Positions 24,456 through 32,410 of a DNA stretch of 64,000 nt are shown here, in pieces. The translations under genes were made by a program, and so were the position numbers. A model generated the notes under the pieces. It saw nothing but the letters and a program-made list of their open reading frames with translations, searched no databases and was not told where the DNA came from. Source of the stretch: a virus; IMG/VR virus record IMGVR_UViG_3300020457_000004, positions 1 to 64,000 of that record. One strand, 5' to 3'. Each line of letters starts with the position of its first letter. Within the stretch, counting starts at the first letter, position 1.

Positions 24456-25219
24456 TGTACTATCTCCTGTCTTTCTATGTCATCTTCTTCAACATAAGAA
24501 CCATGTTGTATTTCAATTATCTTTAGGGGTTCATTACCCACATTTGTTATTTGATGCCATTCGTAGGGTATTATACTGAAGTTCTGACCAGAAGTCAAGT
24601 ACTCATAAGTATAATTTTCTGGTTTACCTTTACTGGTTTTAATCATTGCCATACCATTTACGACATGCCAAATTTCCCCACGATAAAAGTGTCTTTGGTA
24701 ACTAATGCTTTTATTAATGTCAATGTTTAGTATTTTTACTTTAGCAGTTTGTTCCGCGTGAATAACTTTATAGTCACCCCATGCTCTTTCTACATTGTTT
24801 ACCGAACTACTAGAATAAGTTTTATCTCCACCAACACCAAAAACAAACTCTAAATGAGCCATGGAAAATTTTTCTCTTAGTTCCATCTCTGGTATGTTTT
24901 CTTCTGTCCTGTCACCACCATTAGCAAATATAAACTTGTGGTCTATTCCATGACTAGCAATTGCTCTTTCAATAAAGTCTTTAGCAGTATCGTCATCATC
25001 ATTGAAAGGAACTACATGGTCAACACATTCTAGGTTCATCAATATATCCATCCTGTCAAATGCTGACATAAAGGGTGACCCCTTCTTTCTGGTCAACCAC
25101 TCATCACTATTCAAACCAACTGATAGATGGTCACCCAACTTTCTTGCCTCTTGTAGTAGGTTAAGATGACCTTTATGTAGTGGGTCAAAACCACCAGATA
25201 CTAAAACAATTGTACTCAT
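24452..25219 (-). CDS. Nucleotidyltransferase-cupin fusion protein
   Basis: 255 residues. Residues 1-~135: cytidylyltransferase fold with SGGFDPLHKGH (HxGH motif as HKGH at ~15-18), similar to RfaE/TagD-type sugar or polyol phosphate nucleotidyltransferases. The usual ISxTxxR position reads YSSSSVNNV, which is degenerate. Residues ~160-245: a cupin like the mannose-6-phosphate-isomerase half of ManC (WHVVNGMAMI, YIIPYEWHQITN-type stretch). Likely makes or alters an activated sugar; fits with the glycosyltransferase genes elsewhere in the window. In the clamp-loader operon, four-base overlaps. Confidence 0.82.
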   Translation of the reverse strand: MSTIVLVSGGFDPLHKGHLNLLQEARKLGDHLSVGLNSDEWLTRKKGSPFMSAFDRMDILMNLECVDHVVPFNDDDDTAKDFIERAIASHGIDHKFIFANGGDRTEENIPEMELREKFSMAHLEFVFGVGGDKTYSSSSVNNVERAWGDYKVIHAEQTAKVKILNIDINKSISYQRHFYRGEIWHVVNGMAMIKTSKGKPENYTYEYLTSGQNFSIIPYEWHQITNVGNEPLKIIEIQHGSYVEEDDIERQEIVH

Positions 25220-26031
25220 AATATTCCTCTTAAAGATGCCCCACCACCAGATATATTCCTCGCGTTATGGAGAACTTCATCATATGTGAAGTGAGGTTGT
25301 TCGATTTCAAATTTTGGATTGGATGTTTTATCAAACCATTTTAGGTCATGGTCTTTTGGATAAGTTCTAGTCCATTCCATATTTGATTTTTTCAATAATT
25401 TTTTTGCTTTCTTATTCAGCGGAAAGATATATCTAAACATATACCCTTCTATTTTTTTGATTCCCTTCTCTTGCATAAAATCTGAAGTCAACCAAAAAAC
25501 TCTCTCTTTGCCAGAGAACTTTGCGTTCTCCTCACATAACTTTCTTGTTGCTCTTGGGTGAACCTTCTCACCATTTATTTCATATACTTGAGTGAAGTAT
25601 TGTCCACCGTATAAAAAATTACTTGCCTGATATACATATCCACACTTACCCATGATACCATCTGCCATTGTATAAAGAAACAATACATCTGGACAATTAT
25701 CTTTTATCCATCTCACAGTTTTCTTTATCATTTGTGATTCGGAATTGGTTGGCATTTCATCCGTCATGCACATCTTACCAATCTCCCAGTAATGCTTTGA
25801 CTCCAGACCTGTAAACATTTTATTGATTGTTTGTCTAGGTTGTGTTCCCCATCCCAGAGTCAAAACGCCTACTAATTCACCTTCCAAGAAACACCCCAAA
25901 TAGTGTTTCGTAAGTTTAGGCATCATAGGTGAATAATGATGCGTTTGTATAAAATCTATTGCGAGTTCTTTTGATAAAGGTTTTAAATCGTAATCAACTT
26001 TATGCAAACTGTTCTTCTGTTCCCAATCCAT
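25216..26031 (-). CDS. Mom-like DNA modification protein (GNAT fold)
   Basis: 271 residues from ATG at 26031; a TTG two codons earlier is also open. Resembles phage Mu Mom: HHYSPMMP near the N terminus, YLGCFLEGELVGVLTLGWG, and ADGIMGKCGYVYQASNFLYGG, the Mom-type acetyltransferase core. Mu Mom makes a carbamoylmethyl-like change on adenine that blocks restriction. About 100 extra C-terminal residues. The family match is from motif recall. It starts 32 bases inside the peroxiredoxin gene. Confidence 0.75.
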   Translation of the reverse strand: MDWEQKNSLHKVDYDLKPLSKELAIDFIQTHHYSPMMPKLTKHYLGCFLEGELVGVLTLGWGTQPRQTINKMFTGLESKHYWEIGKMCMTDEMPTNSESQMIKKTVRWIKDNCPDVLFLYTMADGIMGKCGYVYQASNFLYGGQYFTQVYEINGEKVHPRATRKLCEENAKFSGKERVFWLTSDFMQEKGIKKIEGYMFRYIFPLNKKAKKLLKKSNMEWTRTYPKDHDLKWFDKTSNPKFEIEQPHFTYDEVLHNARNISGGGASLRGIL

Positions 26032-26614
26032 CTTCAAGATTTAATTCGTGCTGTCTACCTACTGGACTAACAGTTTGAATATACTCCATCATAGTTAAGG
26101 GGTCAGACACTTCATATGGGTCTGTTGGACAATCGTCACCACATCCATCTTCGACAAATGCGACTTCAACTACTCCATCATTTGCGAGTAAAGAATATCT
26201 CCATGACCTAGCGCCAAATCCTAGATTGTCTTTCCTTACCAATGCACCCATTTGCTCAGTAAAATAAGCACTACCATCTGGAATTAATTTGACATTATCG
26301 ATGTCCAACCAATCACCCCACTTGTTCATAACAAAACTATCATTAACAGATAGACAATACACTTCATCAATACCATTTGCTTTGAACAATTCGTAATTAT
26401 TGTCATAGTCTGGTAGTTGATAAGTAGAACATGTTGGAGTAAAAGCGCCTGGCAAAGAAAAAAGAACTACCCTTTTATCCTTGAACAAGTCAGTTGAATT
26501 AACCATCTGCCAAATGTATGGGTTATCATCACCCTGTGCCACCATATTTTCATCCCTCACCCTCATGTGAAAAGTGATATCTTGTGGCAGTTTTTGACCA
26601 ACTTCGATTTTCAT
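26000..26614 (-). CDS. Peroxiredoxin (Prx5-like)
   Basis: 204 residues. LPGAFTPTCSTYQLPDY holds the peroxidatic Cys62 in the PxxxTxxC motif; KWGDWLDI and FGARSWRYSLL are also Prx5/AhpE-like. Reduces hydroperoxides. A C-terminal DGCGDDC could supply resolving thiols. Redox partner might be the glutaredoxin encoded at 39975-40226. Ribosome site AAGGAG lies in the tail of the 54-residue gene. Confidence 0.88.
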   Translation of the reverse strand: MKIEVGQKLPQDITFHMRVRDENMVAQGDDNPYIWQMVNSTDLFKDKRVVLFSLPGAFTPTCSTYQLPDYDNNYELFKANGIDEVYCLSVNDSFVMNKWGDWLDIDNVKLIPDGSAYFTEQMGALVRKDNLGFGARSWRYSLLANDGVVEVAFVEDGCGDDCPTDPYEVSDPLTMMEYIQTVSPVGRQHELNLEDGLGTEEQFA

Positions 26615-26779
26615 TTATTTCTCCTTCAACTTTTCTTTGTCATGTGCTAACCAATTGTATATTTTTTTGGTTACCCATAACTGAAATCTTCTTATAAAAT
26701 TACCTCTAGGCATTAACCAGCCGGCCATGAAAGATAATATCATTCCATAAACGGCAATCATTCCTTCAACCCAAGCCAT
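26615..26779 (-). CDS. Small membrane protein (54 aa)
   Basis: 54 residues: MAWVEGMIAVYGMILSFMAGW gives one membrane helix, then a basic tail (PRGNFIRRFQLWVTKKIYNW) that should stay in the cytoplasm. Its ATG overlaps the gp45 stop (TAATG) and its stop abuts the peroxiredoxin ATG, with AAGGAG inside its last codons. Translational coupling on both sides is strong support. Function unknown. Confidence 0.7.
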   Translation of the reverse strand: MAWVEGMIAVYGMILSFMAGWLMPRGNFIRRFQLWVTKKIYNWLAHDKEKLKEK

Positions 26780-27429
26780 TAAATATTTGAACTCGGTTCT
26801 AGTGCCAAGAAATAGGTTCTCTTCGCGTTAGAAAATTTGAATACTTTCTTCTGGGAAACAGTAACCTCATAATCATCCGCGATTACTTTTAGGTTTTCAA
26901 TTCCTAGTCTAGCATCAAACTCTACATTAGCATTACCAATGTCGGTAGTGAATGAATTACTCTTAGGAGTATTCGGGTCACCCACACTAAGAACTACATT
27001 GCCACCATTGGCGACAACACTAAGAGTAGGAGCAGAGATTACACTCGCTGCCCTGTAGATAGTGTTGAGTTGTTCTTTGGTAATATTGAATTGATAGAAA
27101 GCATCAATTTCAATTTCTTTATCTGGAGCTGCCACGATAATAGATGGTTCCGCGTAATAAAACTTGAACCTTCCAGCATCGGACTTACATGTCAGATAAT
27201 CATCGGAAAAATCAATCTCAGTATCCTCACTCATTGTGACCAAAGATAGAAATTGATTTAAGTCATAGATTGCGAACTCCTGTGGGAAGCTCTCTTCGAT
27301 TGTGCCCTTTGCAAAAATAGACTTAGAAGCGGACACAGTTGATAAACTACTACCAGACTTAACCAATAAATTGGTATTAATCGTAGCAAAGTTTTTCAAC
27401 AACTCCAAAGTACTTTTGGATAGTTTCAT
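26779..27429 (-). CDS. 45: Sliding clamp gp45
   Basis: 216 residues from the ATG at 27429 (MKLSKSTLELLKNF), with GAGG seven bases upstream; T4 gp45 is 228. Conserved blocks: LELLKNFATINTNLLV, the EIDFSDDYLTCKSDAGRFKFYY region, and a C terminus NAKRTYFLALE. Trimeric processivity clamp for gp43 and, in T4, the activator of late transcription with gp55. First gene of the clamp-loader operon. Confidence 0.95.
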   Translation of the reverse strand: MKLSKSTLELLKNFATINTNLLVKSGSSLSTVSASKSIFAKGTIEESFPQEFAIYDLNQFLSLVTMSEDTEIDFSDDYLTCKSDAGRFKFYYAEPSIIVAAPDKEIEIDAFYQFNITKEQLNTIYRAASVISAPTLSVVANGGNVVLSVGDPNTPKSNSFTTDIGNANVEFDARLGIENLKVIADDYEVTVSQKKVFKFSNAKRTYFLALEPSSNI

Positions 27430-27457
27430 AATATACCTCAATCAAATTAAACATCAT

Positions 27458-27487
27458 ATACTAACATTTGTTAGGGGCAAATGTCAA
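27458..27487 (-). promoter_or_regulatory. Early promoter of gp45 operon
   Basis: Minus strand TTGACA (27482-27487), 18-base spacer ending TGT (extended -10), TAGTAT (27458-27463). TTTG follows the -35. Confidence 0.7.
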
Positions 27488-27496
27488 CCCCATTTT

Positions 27497-27847
27497 TTAT
27501 ACTTCGCCAGTAGTAATCTCTTCTGTCATACCATTAGCAGTCAAGTAATCTTTATAAGAAGTCTCTGATAAGTGACCAGTTCCATTGTAAGGTGCAGCCG
27601 CAAATAAGGCATCCCTGTCCACTATATACGCATTGTAAGCGTCTTCATCAGCGAAATCTAAATCCCATTTAAAAGAAAGATTGTCTTCAGCAATAGTCAA
27701 TGTTACTGTAACATCTGACCTCGCGTCAAGCCAATTCCTAAAATGTGTACCGTTTGTCTCGAAATCAGAACTAGCGTCCTCGGCAAAAAAATACCAATTG
27801 GCTGAAGTATCTGGTCGAGTACTTGTATAAGTTAATCTATATGCCAT
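27497..27847 (-). CDS. Hypothetical late protein (116 aa)
   Basis: 116 residues, acidic, aromatic (MAYRLTYTSTRPDTSANWYFFAED), DVTVTLTIAEDNLSFKWDLDF suggesting beta strands. Preceded by a late octamer and an RNA-structure candidate (27870-27952). Ends just before the gp45 promoter. No family recognised. Confidence 0.7.
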   Translation of the reverse strand: MAYRLTYTSTRPDTSANWYFFAEDASSDFETNGTHFRNWLDARSDVTVTLTIAEDNLSFKWDLDFADEDAYNAYIVDRDALFAAAPYNGTGHLSETSYKDYLTANGMTEEITTGEV

Positions 27848-27869
27848 TGTTCATTCCTCTAATAAAATT

Positions 27870-27952
27870 CTTACTCTCTTATTTATAATAAAAGTGTCGG
27901 GAACTTGATACTTCTTGTGAGAGAGTAAGAGAGAGGCGTACCAAGTCCCGAC
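27870..27952 (-). other. Candidate RNA pseudoknot or terminator-like hairpin
   Basis: Minus strand: a stem of about 15 pairs, GTCGGGA-CTTGGTAC with GTATCAAGTTCCCGAC (27938-27952 with 27896-27911, one bulge, one G-U), 26-base loop, then ACTTTTATT. Eleven loop bases (TCTTACTCTCT) are perfectly complementary to AGAGAGTAAGA at 27869-27879, just upstream of the next gene. Could end the MoxR transcript or regulate the 116-residue gene. Confidence 0.5.
27880..27887 (-). promoter_or_regulatory. T4-type late promoter octamer
   Basis: TATAAATA 33 bases upstream of the 116-residue gene, between the hairpin and its loop-complementary tract. Confidence 0.65.
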
Positions 27953-27972
27953 TGCCCGCTGGGGGCAAACTG

Positions 27973-28338
27973 TTAAAAGGGTATATCGTCTTCAGCTGAA
28001 GTCTCTTCAGCGATATGTCCCTCAAACTGTGCGTACTGGCGAACTTGCTCACTCTCTGCTTCTTGCTCACCAATGTCATGTACATGCAATGCGATAATAG
28101 CATAGTGCAGTACCTTTAATAAATCTTTACGGTTAGTACCGTCTTTTTTTCCATACCTCTGGGCATACTTCAAAATGTTTCCAATACAAAATCCCATCCC
28201 ATGACCACCGTCAATAATAAATTCGGTTGCCTGATATTTGTTCTGGGAATAATGTTGCCCATAAGTTTCATCTATATAAGATTGGAGCTCTTGAATAAGA
28301 GCCCCTTCATTATATTTGTAGTCTGGACTAGAAGTCAT
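27973..28338 (-). CDS. DUF3310-like protein
   Basis: 121 residues from the ATG at 28338 (MTSSPDYKYNEG); GAGGAG about ten bases upstream supports it, while the longer in-frame ORF lies antisense-like across the MoxR gene and is not credible. HGMGFCIGNILKYAQRYGKKDGTNRKDLLKVLHYAIIAL matches the DUF3310 signature (FxxGNxxKYxxRxGKK). Often near nucleotide metabolism genes in phages; function unknown. Acidic tail ending EDDIPF. Overlaps the MoxR gene by 11 bases. Confidence 0.75.
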   Translation of the reverse strand: MTSSPDYKYNEGALIQELQSYIDETYGQHYSQNKYQATEFIIDGGHGMGFCIGNILKYAQRYGKKDGTNRKDLLKVLHYAIIALHVHDIGEQEAESEQVRQYAQFEGHIAEETSAEDDIPF

Positions 28339-29566
28339 AACTATCATTCTCCTCAGCAGCAGCTTTTTCACCTTCTTCGGCAGGACTGTCCATGATATCT
28401 TCAACCGTGGCACCAGCATCCACCTTAGTGTAAAGGTCAATGAAGGCAGACTTAGTGTCGGTATCAAACCTATTGACACACAACTGAATTGCCTTGAGTC
28501 TATCAGAGAACATGGCGTATGCCTTGACAATGTGTTCCAACCTTCTAGTGGAAACCAACTCATCGATTCCACCTTCGTAGAAAGTCTTTCTGATTATGTC
28601 AGCCCACATGACCAACTTGTCAGCAAAGTCTTCATCGACACACTCAGCAACACCCATTTTGTTCATGACAATTTTCTTCTCTTGAACACTAGAAGGATAT
28701 TCCTGTTCAACCGTGATAGCGAACCTTTCTAGGAACGCCTCATCCAGAACTTGAGCACCCATGAACTTACCGTCATCGGAACCTCTACCTTTTGTATTCG
28801 CGGTAGCAATCACATTGAAACCTTTAGCAGGCGTGACAACCTCACCAGACTTCTTATTGAAGTAAGGTTTCCCTTCAAGGATTGCCTGAAGGCACATCAA
28901 CTTGTTAGAACCCCTATCAATCTCATCCAGAATGAGAATCGCACCTCTCTTCATGGCAGTCAGCACAGGGCCTTCCCTGTAAACCACATTACCATCTACG
29001 AGAGTGTTACCACCAATCAAGTCATCCTCATCGGTTTCGATAGAGATGTTAACCCTAATGGCTTCTTTCTTGAGTTTGGCGCAAACCTGTTCCACCATCA
29101 TAGTCTTACCGTTACCAGAAAGACCACAAATGAAAGTCGGATAGAACATACCAGACTTGATGATGTTCACCAAATCTTTATGAAACCCAAATGGGACATA
29201 AGTACTATCTGAATCTGGAATTAAATTCTCGATTTCCACCGCAAGTTTAGCCTGTTTTACAATCTTGGCATCCAATGATTGAGACTGAATTGTCTCAATT
29301 GGTTCCAAGGTAGATACCGACTCTTCAAGGGCAGGCGCCTCAGCGGCGACAGGTTTGAGAGCAGTATTACCTACAGTCATTAGAGTTGCCATGTTTGGCG
29401 AAAATTGGTTCCTACCAACTTTACACTCTTTGAAAAACCACATGGGATTTTTCAGTCCATTCGATTTTGCAATCTGCATTGCCTCCGCCTTGGAGAACAC
29501 AGCAGACGCGGAATTGTTCACATCGGCAAGGGCCTGAAGGAACTGTTCTTTCTGTTTTACACTCAT
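28328..29566 (-). CDS. MoxR/CobS-like AAA+ ATPase
   Basis: 412 residues. N-terminal ~110 residues may bind substrate (MWFFKECKVGRNQFSP). AAA+ module: Walker A GLSGNGKT at 148-155, EDDLIGG, Walker B ILILDEIDRG at ~210-219, and FNVIATANTKG sensor 1, with a C-terminal lid. The family includes CobS, NorQ and MoxR, which work with VWA-domain partners to insert metals or remodel proteins; T4-like cyanophages carry similar genes named cobS. The VWA partner is encoded immediately upstream (29679-32108). Promoter of the GATCAT group. Confidence 0.88.
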   Translation of the reverse strand: MSVKQKEQFLQALADVNNSASAVFSKAEAMQIAKSNGLKNPMWFFKECKVGRNQFSPNMATLMTVGNTALKPVAAEAPALEESVSTLEPIETIQSQSLDAKIVKQAKLAVEIENLIPDSDSTYVPFGFHKDLVNIIKSGMFYPTFICGLSGNGKTMMVEQVCAKLKKEAIRVNISIETDEDDLIGGNTLVDGNVVYREGPVLTAMKRGAILILDEIDRGSNKLMCLQAILEGKPYFNKKSGEVVTPAKGFNVIATANTKGRGSDDGKFMGAQVLDEAFLERFAITVEQEYPSSVQEKKIVMNKMGVAECVDEDFADKLVMWADIIRKTFYEGGIDELVSTRRLEHIVKAYAMFSDRLKAIQLCVNRFDTDTKSAFIDLYTKVDAGATVEDIMDSPAEEGEKAAAEENDSYDF

Positions 29567-29600
29567 AATTTACCTCTCACTTTTTCTCAATTACTTGATC

Positions 29601-29629
29601 ATGATCCCATATTTGGGGGCAGAAGTCAA
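29601..29629 (-). promoter_or_regulatory. Early promoter of MoxR gene with GATCAT -10 box
   Basis: Minus strand TTGACT (29624-29629), 17-base spacer ending TGG, GATCAT (29601-29606) inside palindrome GATCATGATC. Near-duplicate of the promoter at 14403-14431. Confidence 0.75.
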
Positions 29630-29678
29630 GGGCCAAAATGAATTTTTTTTCATTTTCTTTCCCTGTAAAATCAACCAC

Positions 29679-32108
29679 TTACGCGACCTCATCAATAAAT
29701 CTGTTCAAGAACTGTCTGGAATTGGACTTGCCTTTCTGGAAATTCTTGAACCCTCTCAAAATGTCAGCCTTCTTATCAGACTTGACTTCAAACTCTGCCT
29801 CTTCATTAAGAGACTTAGCACCTTTCAGAATGAAAGTAGCATCACTTCCCAACCTAGACTCGCAAGCCATGAAGTTATTGTTTTTCCAATTAGTTGACTT
29901 TTCTTTATCAAAGTTTTCATCATACTCGGCATACTGACCTGTCATATCAGTCCATGCCTGTCTCGCTTCTCTAATGTTGTTATCAACTAGGAAGAAGTGA
30001 ACTATTCTGGAACCGACAAACTTTTTGTAGTAGTCGAAAGTAACAGCAGTAGCACTTTCATAAGAGACCCTACCGTAGTTTGTTCCATACATTCCCTTGA
30101 TGTTAGTGGTGACTGACAAACCGTTGCCTTTCAATTGGAACTTACCAATCTCGGTTCTCTCTTCACCGTATCCATAACCAAACTCTTTTGAGATGGCATT
30201 TTCATATCTGAACCTACCACTCTCTTCATACTTACCTTCAGAGATTACTTCCAAGTCAGAAGTGTTTCCACCATCGGAAAGAACAATTGTATTCATAACT
30301 TCAATTCTGTTTCTTTCTTTGAACTCTTTAGCAATCTTAGCACCAACTATCATACAACTTGACAGCGGAGTAGAACCAAGATAAAGATGGTAAGGAACAT
30401 TATATCTTTCCAGCCTTGGTTTCATATCTCTCCACTCAAATGAAGTTTTGTAACCAAGTAACTTTTTGAAACATCTATTGTACTCACTCTGAGGCAATTC
30501 AGAAGATATCAACTGAAGCAATCCGAAACCACCAGACTCAATAAACAACTCACCATCATTAGCAGATTGGAAAGCAGAAGCCCTAGAGGCATTCCCGAAC
30601 TTCTCACTCTGGAGTGAGTTAGCACAGTTTGAAAAACCGTACACATCAAATGGGATACCAACTTTTTTACAGAAGGCAACTTGAATTAGTGTCTGTTCAA
30701 TAGTACCAGCCATGTGTCTACCCATTGAACCAGAGAAGTCTACAAACATCATCATGCCATGGTTCTGACCATCTGGCACAGTAGTACTTGATAGGAACAA
30801 GTCTTCAGTCAACTTGTATGCCCACAACTTATCTTCATTCAACTTACCAGTTTTGTTGACTTGAGCCTTCCTCAATAGGGTGGCTTTTTTCTTCATCTCA
30901 AACTGCATGACTAGTTGATTAATTGAACCCTTGTTTCTTTGCATGAATTCATCAAGCAAAGTTTTCTCTACATCCTTAGCAGAACCAGCAGGAATGTCAT
31001 CATACCTTCCACCGCAAACATACTCAAAATCTTGAGCAGGCCAAACATCGGTAGTTGGGAAAATAAAGTACTTAGACTTGAACTTAGGCATAGTAGCAGT
31101 AACAACACCATTGGTCTTGCCAGATTCTACTAGGTTTTGTTCAGCATCTCTAAACGCTTCATCGGTAAATGACTTAGGTTCCGCGTCATCAAACTCATAT
31201 GGATTAGCACCATCAGTATTATCAGAACCTTCCATGATATCGCCATCTTCTGGGTCACCAGACTCAGAAGAATCTTCAGTATTTTTTGACTCTTCTCTAG
31301 AAGGAGTAGTATCTTCAGTCTCTTCTTCAGTCTCTTCACCTTCACCAGACTCAGAACCACTCTCTTCACCTTCTTCAGTTTCTTCACCAGACTCGGACTC
31401 GCCTTCACCTTCATTCTCATCCGATTCTTGTTCACCGTATGGTGATTCTGACCATTCGCCATTCTCATCTTGAGCGAAGTCATCTTCATCTTCATCTTCA
31501 CCGAACTGGGGCATACCCATTTGTTCATCTAAAAGATCTTGCATCGCGTCTTCAGTCTTAGAGAAGTCATACAACTCCTCAGCAATGGCGACAACCTCAT
31601 CCCAAGTCTCAGCAGCGAAACACTTGTCAAGCATGACCTGTTCCTCAGCGGTGAATTGTAGAGTAAGGAAAGCACCAACCTTAGCGTGAAGATTGATTCT
31701 ATCAATTAGTGGTAATTCTTGGGGAGTCTTTTGTAATTTTGAAAGACCGAAAAAGTCTTTCTTGTAAAGCATTTGATATCCTTTATAGAATGACTTGACC
31801 AAGCCTGGATATCTGATTTTAACTAGTCTCTCATTCCTAACATCTTCTACAACATTCAAGAATGATTTGAAATTTGCACCCTTACTAGAAGAGGCAGAGT
31901 GCCAACCTTCAGCGGGAGTTACGAGAGCGTGACCAACTTCATGACCAATCAATAAATCATACAAGAAATCAGGCATGTCCTTCCAATTGGGAAGTACAAT
32001 TTTCCTAGACTTCAAATCGAAGTACGCGGTAGGTACATTCCTATGTTCAATCGAAACATCCTCAGTAGCGAGGAGTTTCGCAAGGTATGATTTAGAAGTT
32101 ATGTCCAT
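29679..32108 (-). CDS. CobT/NorD-like VWA protein with metallopeptidase motif
   Basis: 809 residues. HEVGH at 56-60 is a zinc-peptidase HExxH motif, followed by VVEDVRNERL, which may supply a further ligand. Residues ~205-320 are extremely acidic low complexity (E/S/G-rich), as in CobT. A von Willebrand A domain follows with the MIDAS DFSGS at 457-461 and later VLSDGG. Such proteins pair with MoxR AAA+ ATPases, here the adjacent gene. Target unknown; may process or chaperone virion or host proteins. Own GATCAT promoter. Confidence 0.85.
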   Translation of the reverse strand: MDITSKSYLAKLLATEDVSIEHRNVPTAYFDLKSRKIVLPNWKDMPDFLYDLLIGHEVGHALVTPAEGWHSASSSKGANFKSFLNVVEDVRNERLVKIRYPGLVKSFYKGYQMLYKKDFFGLSKLQKTPQELPLIDRINLHAKVGAFLTLQFTAEEQVMLDKCFAAETWDEVVAIAEELYDFSKTEDAMQDLLDEQMGMPQFGEDEDEDDFAQDENGEWSESPYGEQESDENEGEGESESGEETEEGEESGSESGEGEETEEETEDTTPSREESKNTEDSSESGDPEDGDIMEGSDNTDGANPYEFDDAEPKSFTDEAFRDAEQNLVESGKTNGVVTATMPKFKSKYFIFPTTDVWPAQDFEYVCGGRYDDIPAGSAKDVEKTLLDEFMQRNKGSINQLVMQFEMKKKATLLRKAQVNKTGKLNEDKLWAYKLTEDLFLSSTTVPDGQNHGMMMFVDFSGSMGRHMAGTIEQTLIQVAFCKKVGIPFDVYGFSNCANSLQSEKFGNASRASAFQSANDGELFIESGGFGLLQLISSELPQSEYNRCFKKLLGYKTSFEWRDMKPRLERYNVPYHLYLGSTPLSSCMIVGAKIAKEFKERNRIEVMNTIVLSDGGNTSDLEVISEGKYEESGRFRYENAISKEFGYGYGEERTEIGKFQLKGNGLSVTTNIKGMYGTNYGRVSYESATAVTFDYYKKFVGSRIVHFFLVDNNIREARQAWTDMTGQYAEYDENFDKEKSTNWKNNNFMACESRLGSDATFILKGAKSLNEEAEFEVKSDKKADILRGFKNFQKGKSNSRQFLNRFIDEVA

Positions 32109-32135
32109 ATGTCTCTCACTCTCAATTACAGTACT

Positions 32136-32164
32136 ATGATCGCATATCCCATAGCAGATGTCAA
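32136..32164 (-). promoter_or_regulatory. Early promoter of VWA gene with GATCAT -10 box
   Basis: Minus strand TTGACA (32159-32164), 17-base spacer ending TGC, GATCAT (32136-32141). Same extended -10 logic as the MoxR promoter. Confidence 0.75.
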
Positions 32165-32228
32165 GTAAAAGCTGCCTCTCTAAGTCATTGATTTACAAGG
32201 AAAAACAAAAAAAGTTTAATTTTTTTCG

Positions 32229-32384
32229 CTAAAATTGTTCAGAAATCCACTTATCTACCGCTTCCATTTGCGCTTTTATCGCTTCTGCTTGGTCTACTAT
32301 CGACTTTTTTTGGAATTTTAACTTATTTTTCTGGTGTTCTGTCATATCTTCTTGAGATATCATTTCCTCTTCTTGTTCGGCCAT
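32229..32384 (-). CDS. Small acidic hypothetical protein (51 aa)
   Basis: 51 residues from ATG at 32384 (MAEQEEEMISQED); TAGGAG seven bases upstream decides this start over one nine codons earlier. Helical, charged, ends VDKWISEQF. Last gene of the long operon that includes gp46/gp47. No motif. The size and charge would suit a transcription co-activator or small regulator, but nothing specific shows this. Confidence 0.6.
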   Translation of the reverse strand: MAEQEEEMISQEDMTEHQKNKLKFQKKSIVDQAEAIKAQMEAVDKWISEQF

Positions 32385-32410
32385 GCGTTTTCTCCTATAA
32401 AATTTACCCA

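Noticed and set aside
27896-27952. tRNA-like element: 7-base acceptor-like stem GTCGGGA/TCCCGAC followed by A
   Set aside because: Only 57 bases, no D arm, anticodon arm or T-loop motif; better explained as a long hairpin.
27973-28572. 199-residue version of the DUF3310-like gene
   Set aside because: The first 78 codons overlap the MoxR gene in another frame and look like noise; the ATG at 28338 has a ribosome site.
29566-29679. Cobalamin synthesis role for the CobS/CobT-like pair
   Set aside because: No other cobalamin gene in the window and the HExxH motif is not explained by cobaltochelatase; kept as a MoxR-VWA pair of unknown target.
31078-31528. Open frames on both strands across the Glu/Ser-rich part of the VWA gene
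   Set aside because: Frame shadows of low-complexity coding sequence (GAA/TCT repeats) without ribosome sites.
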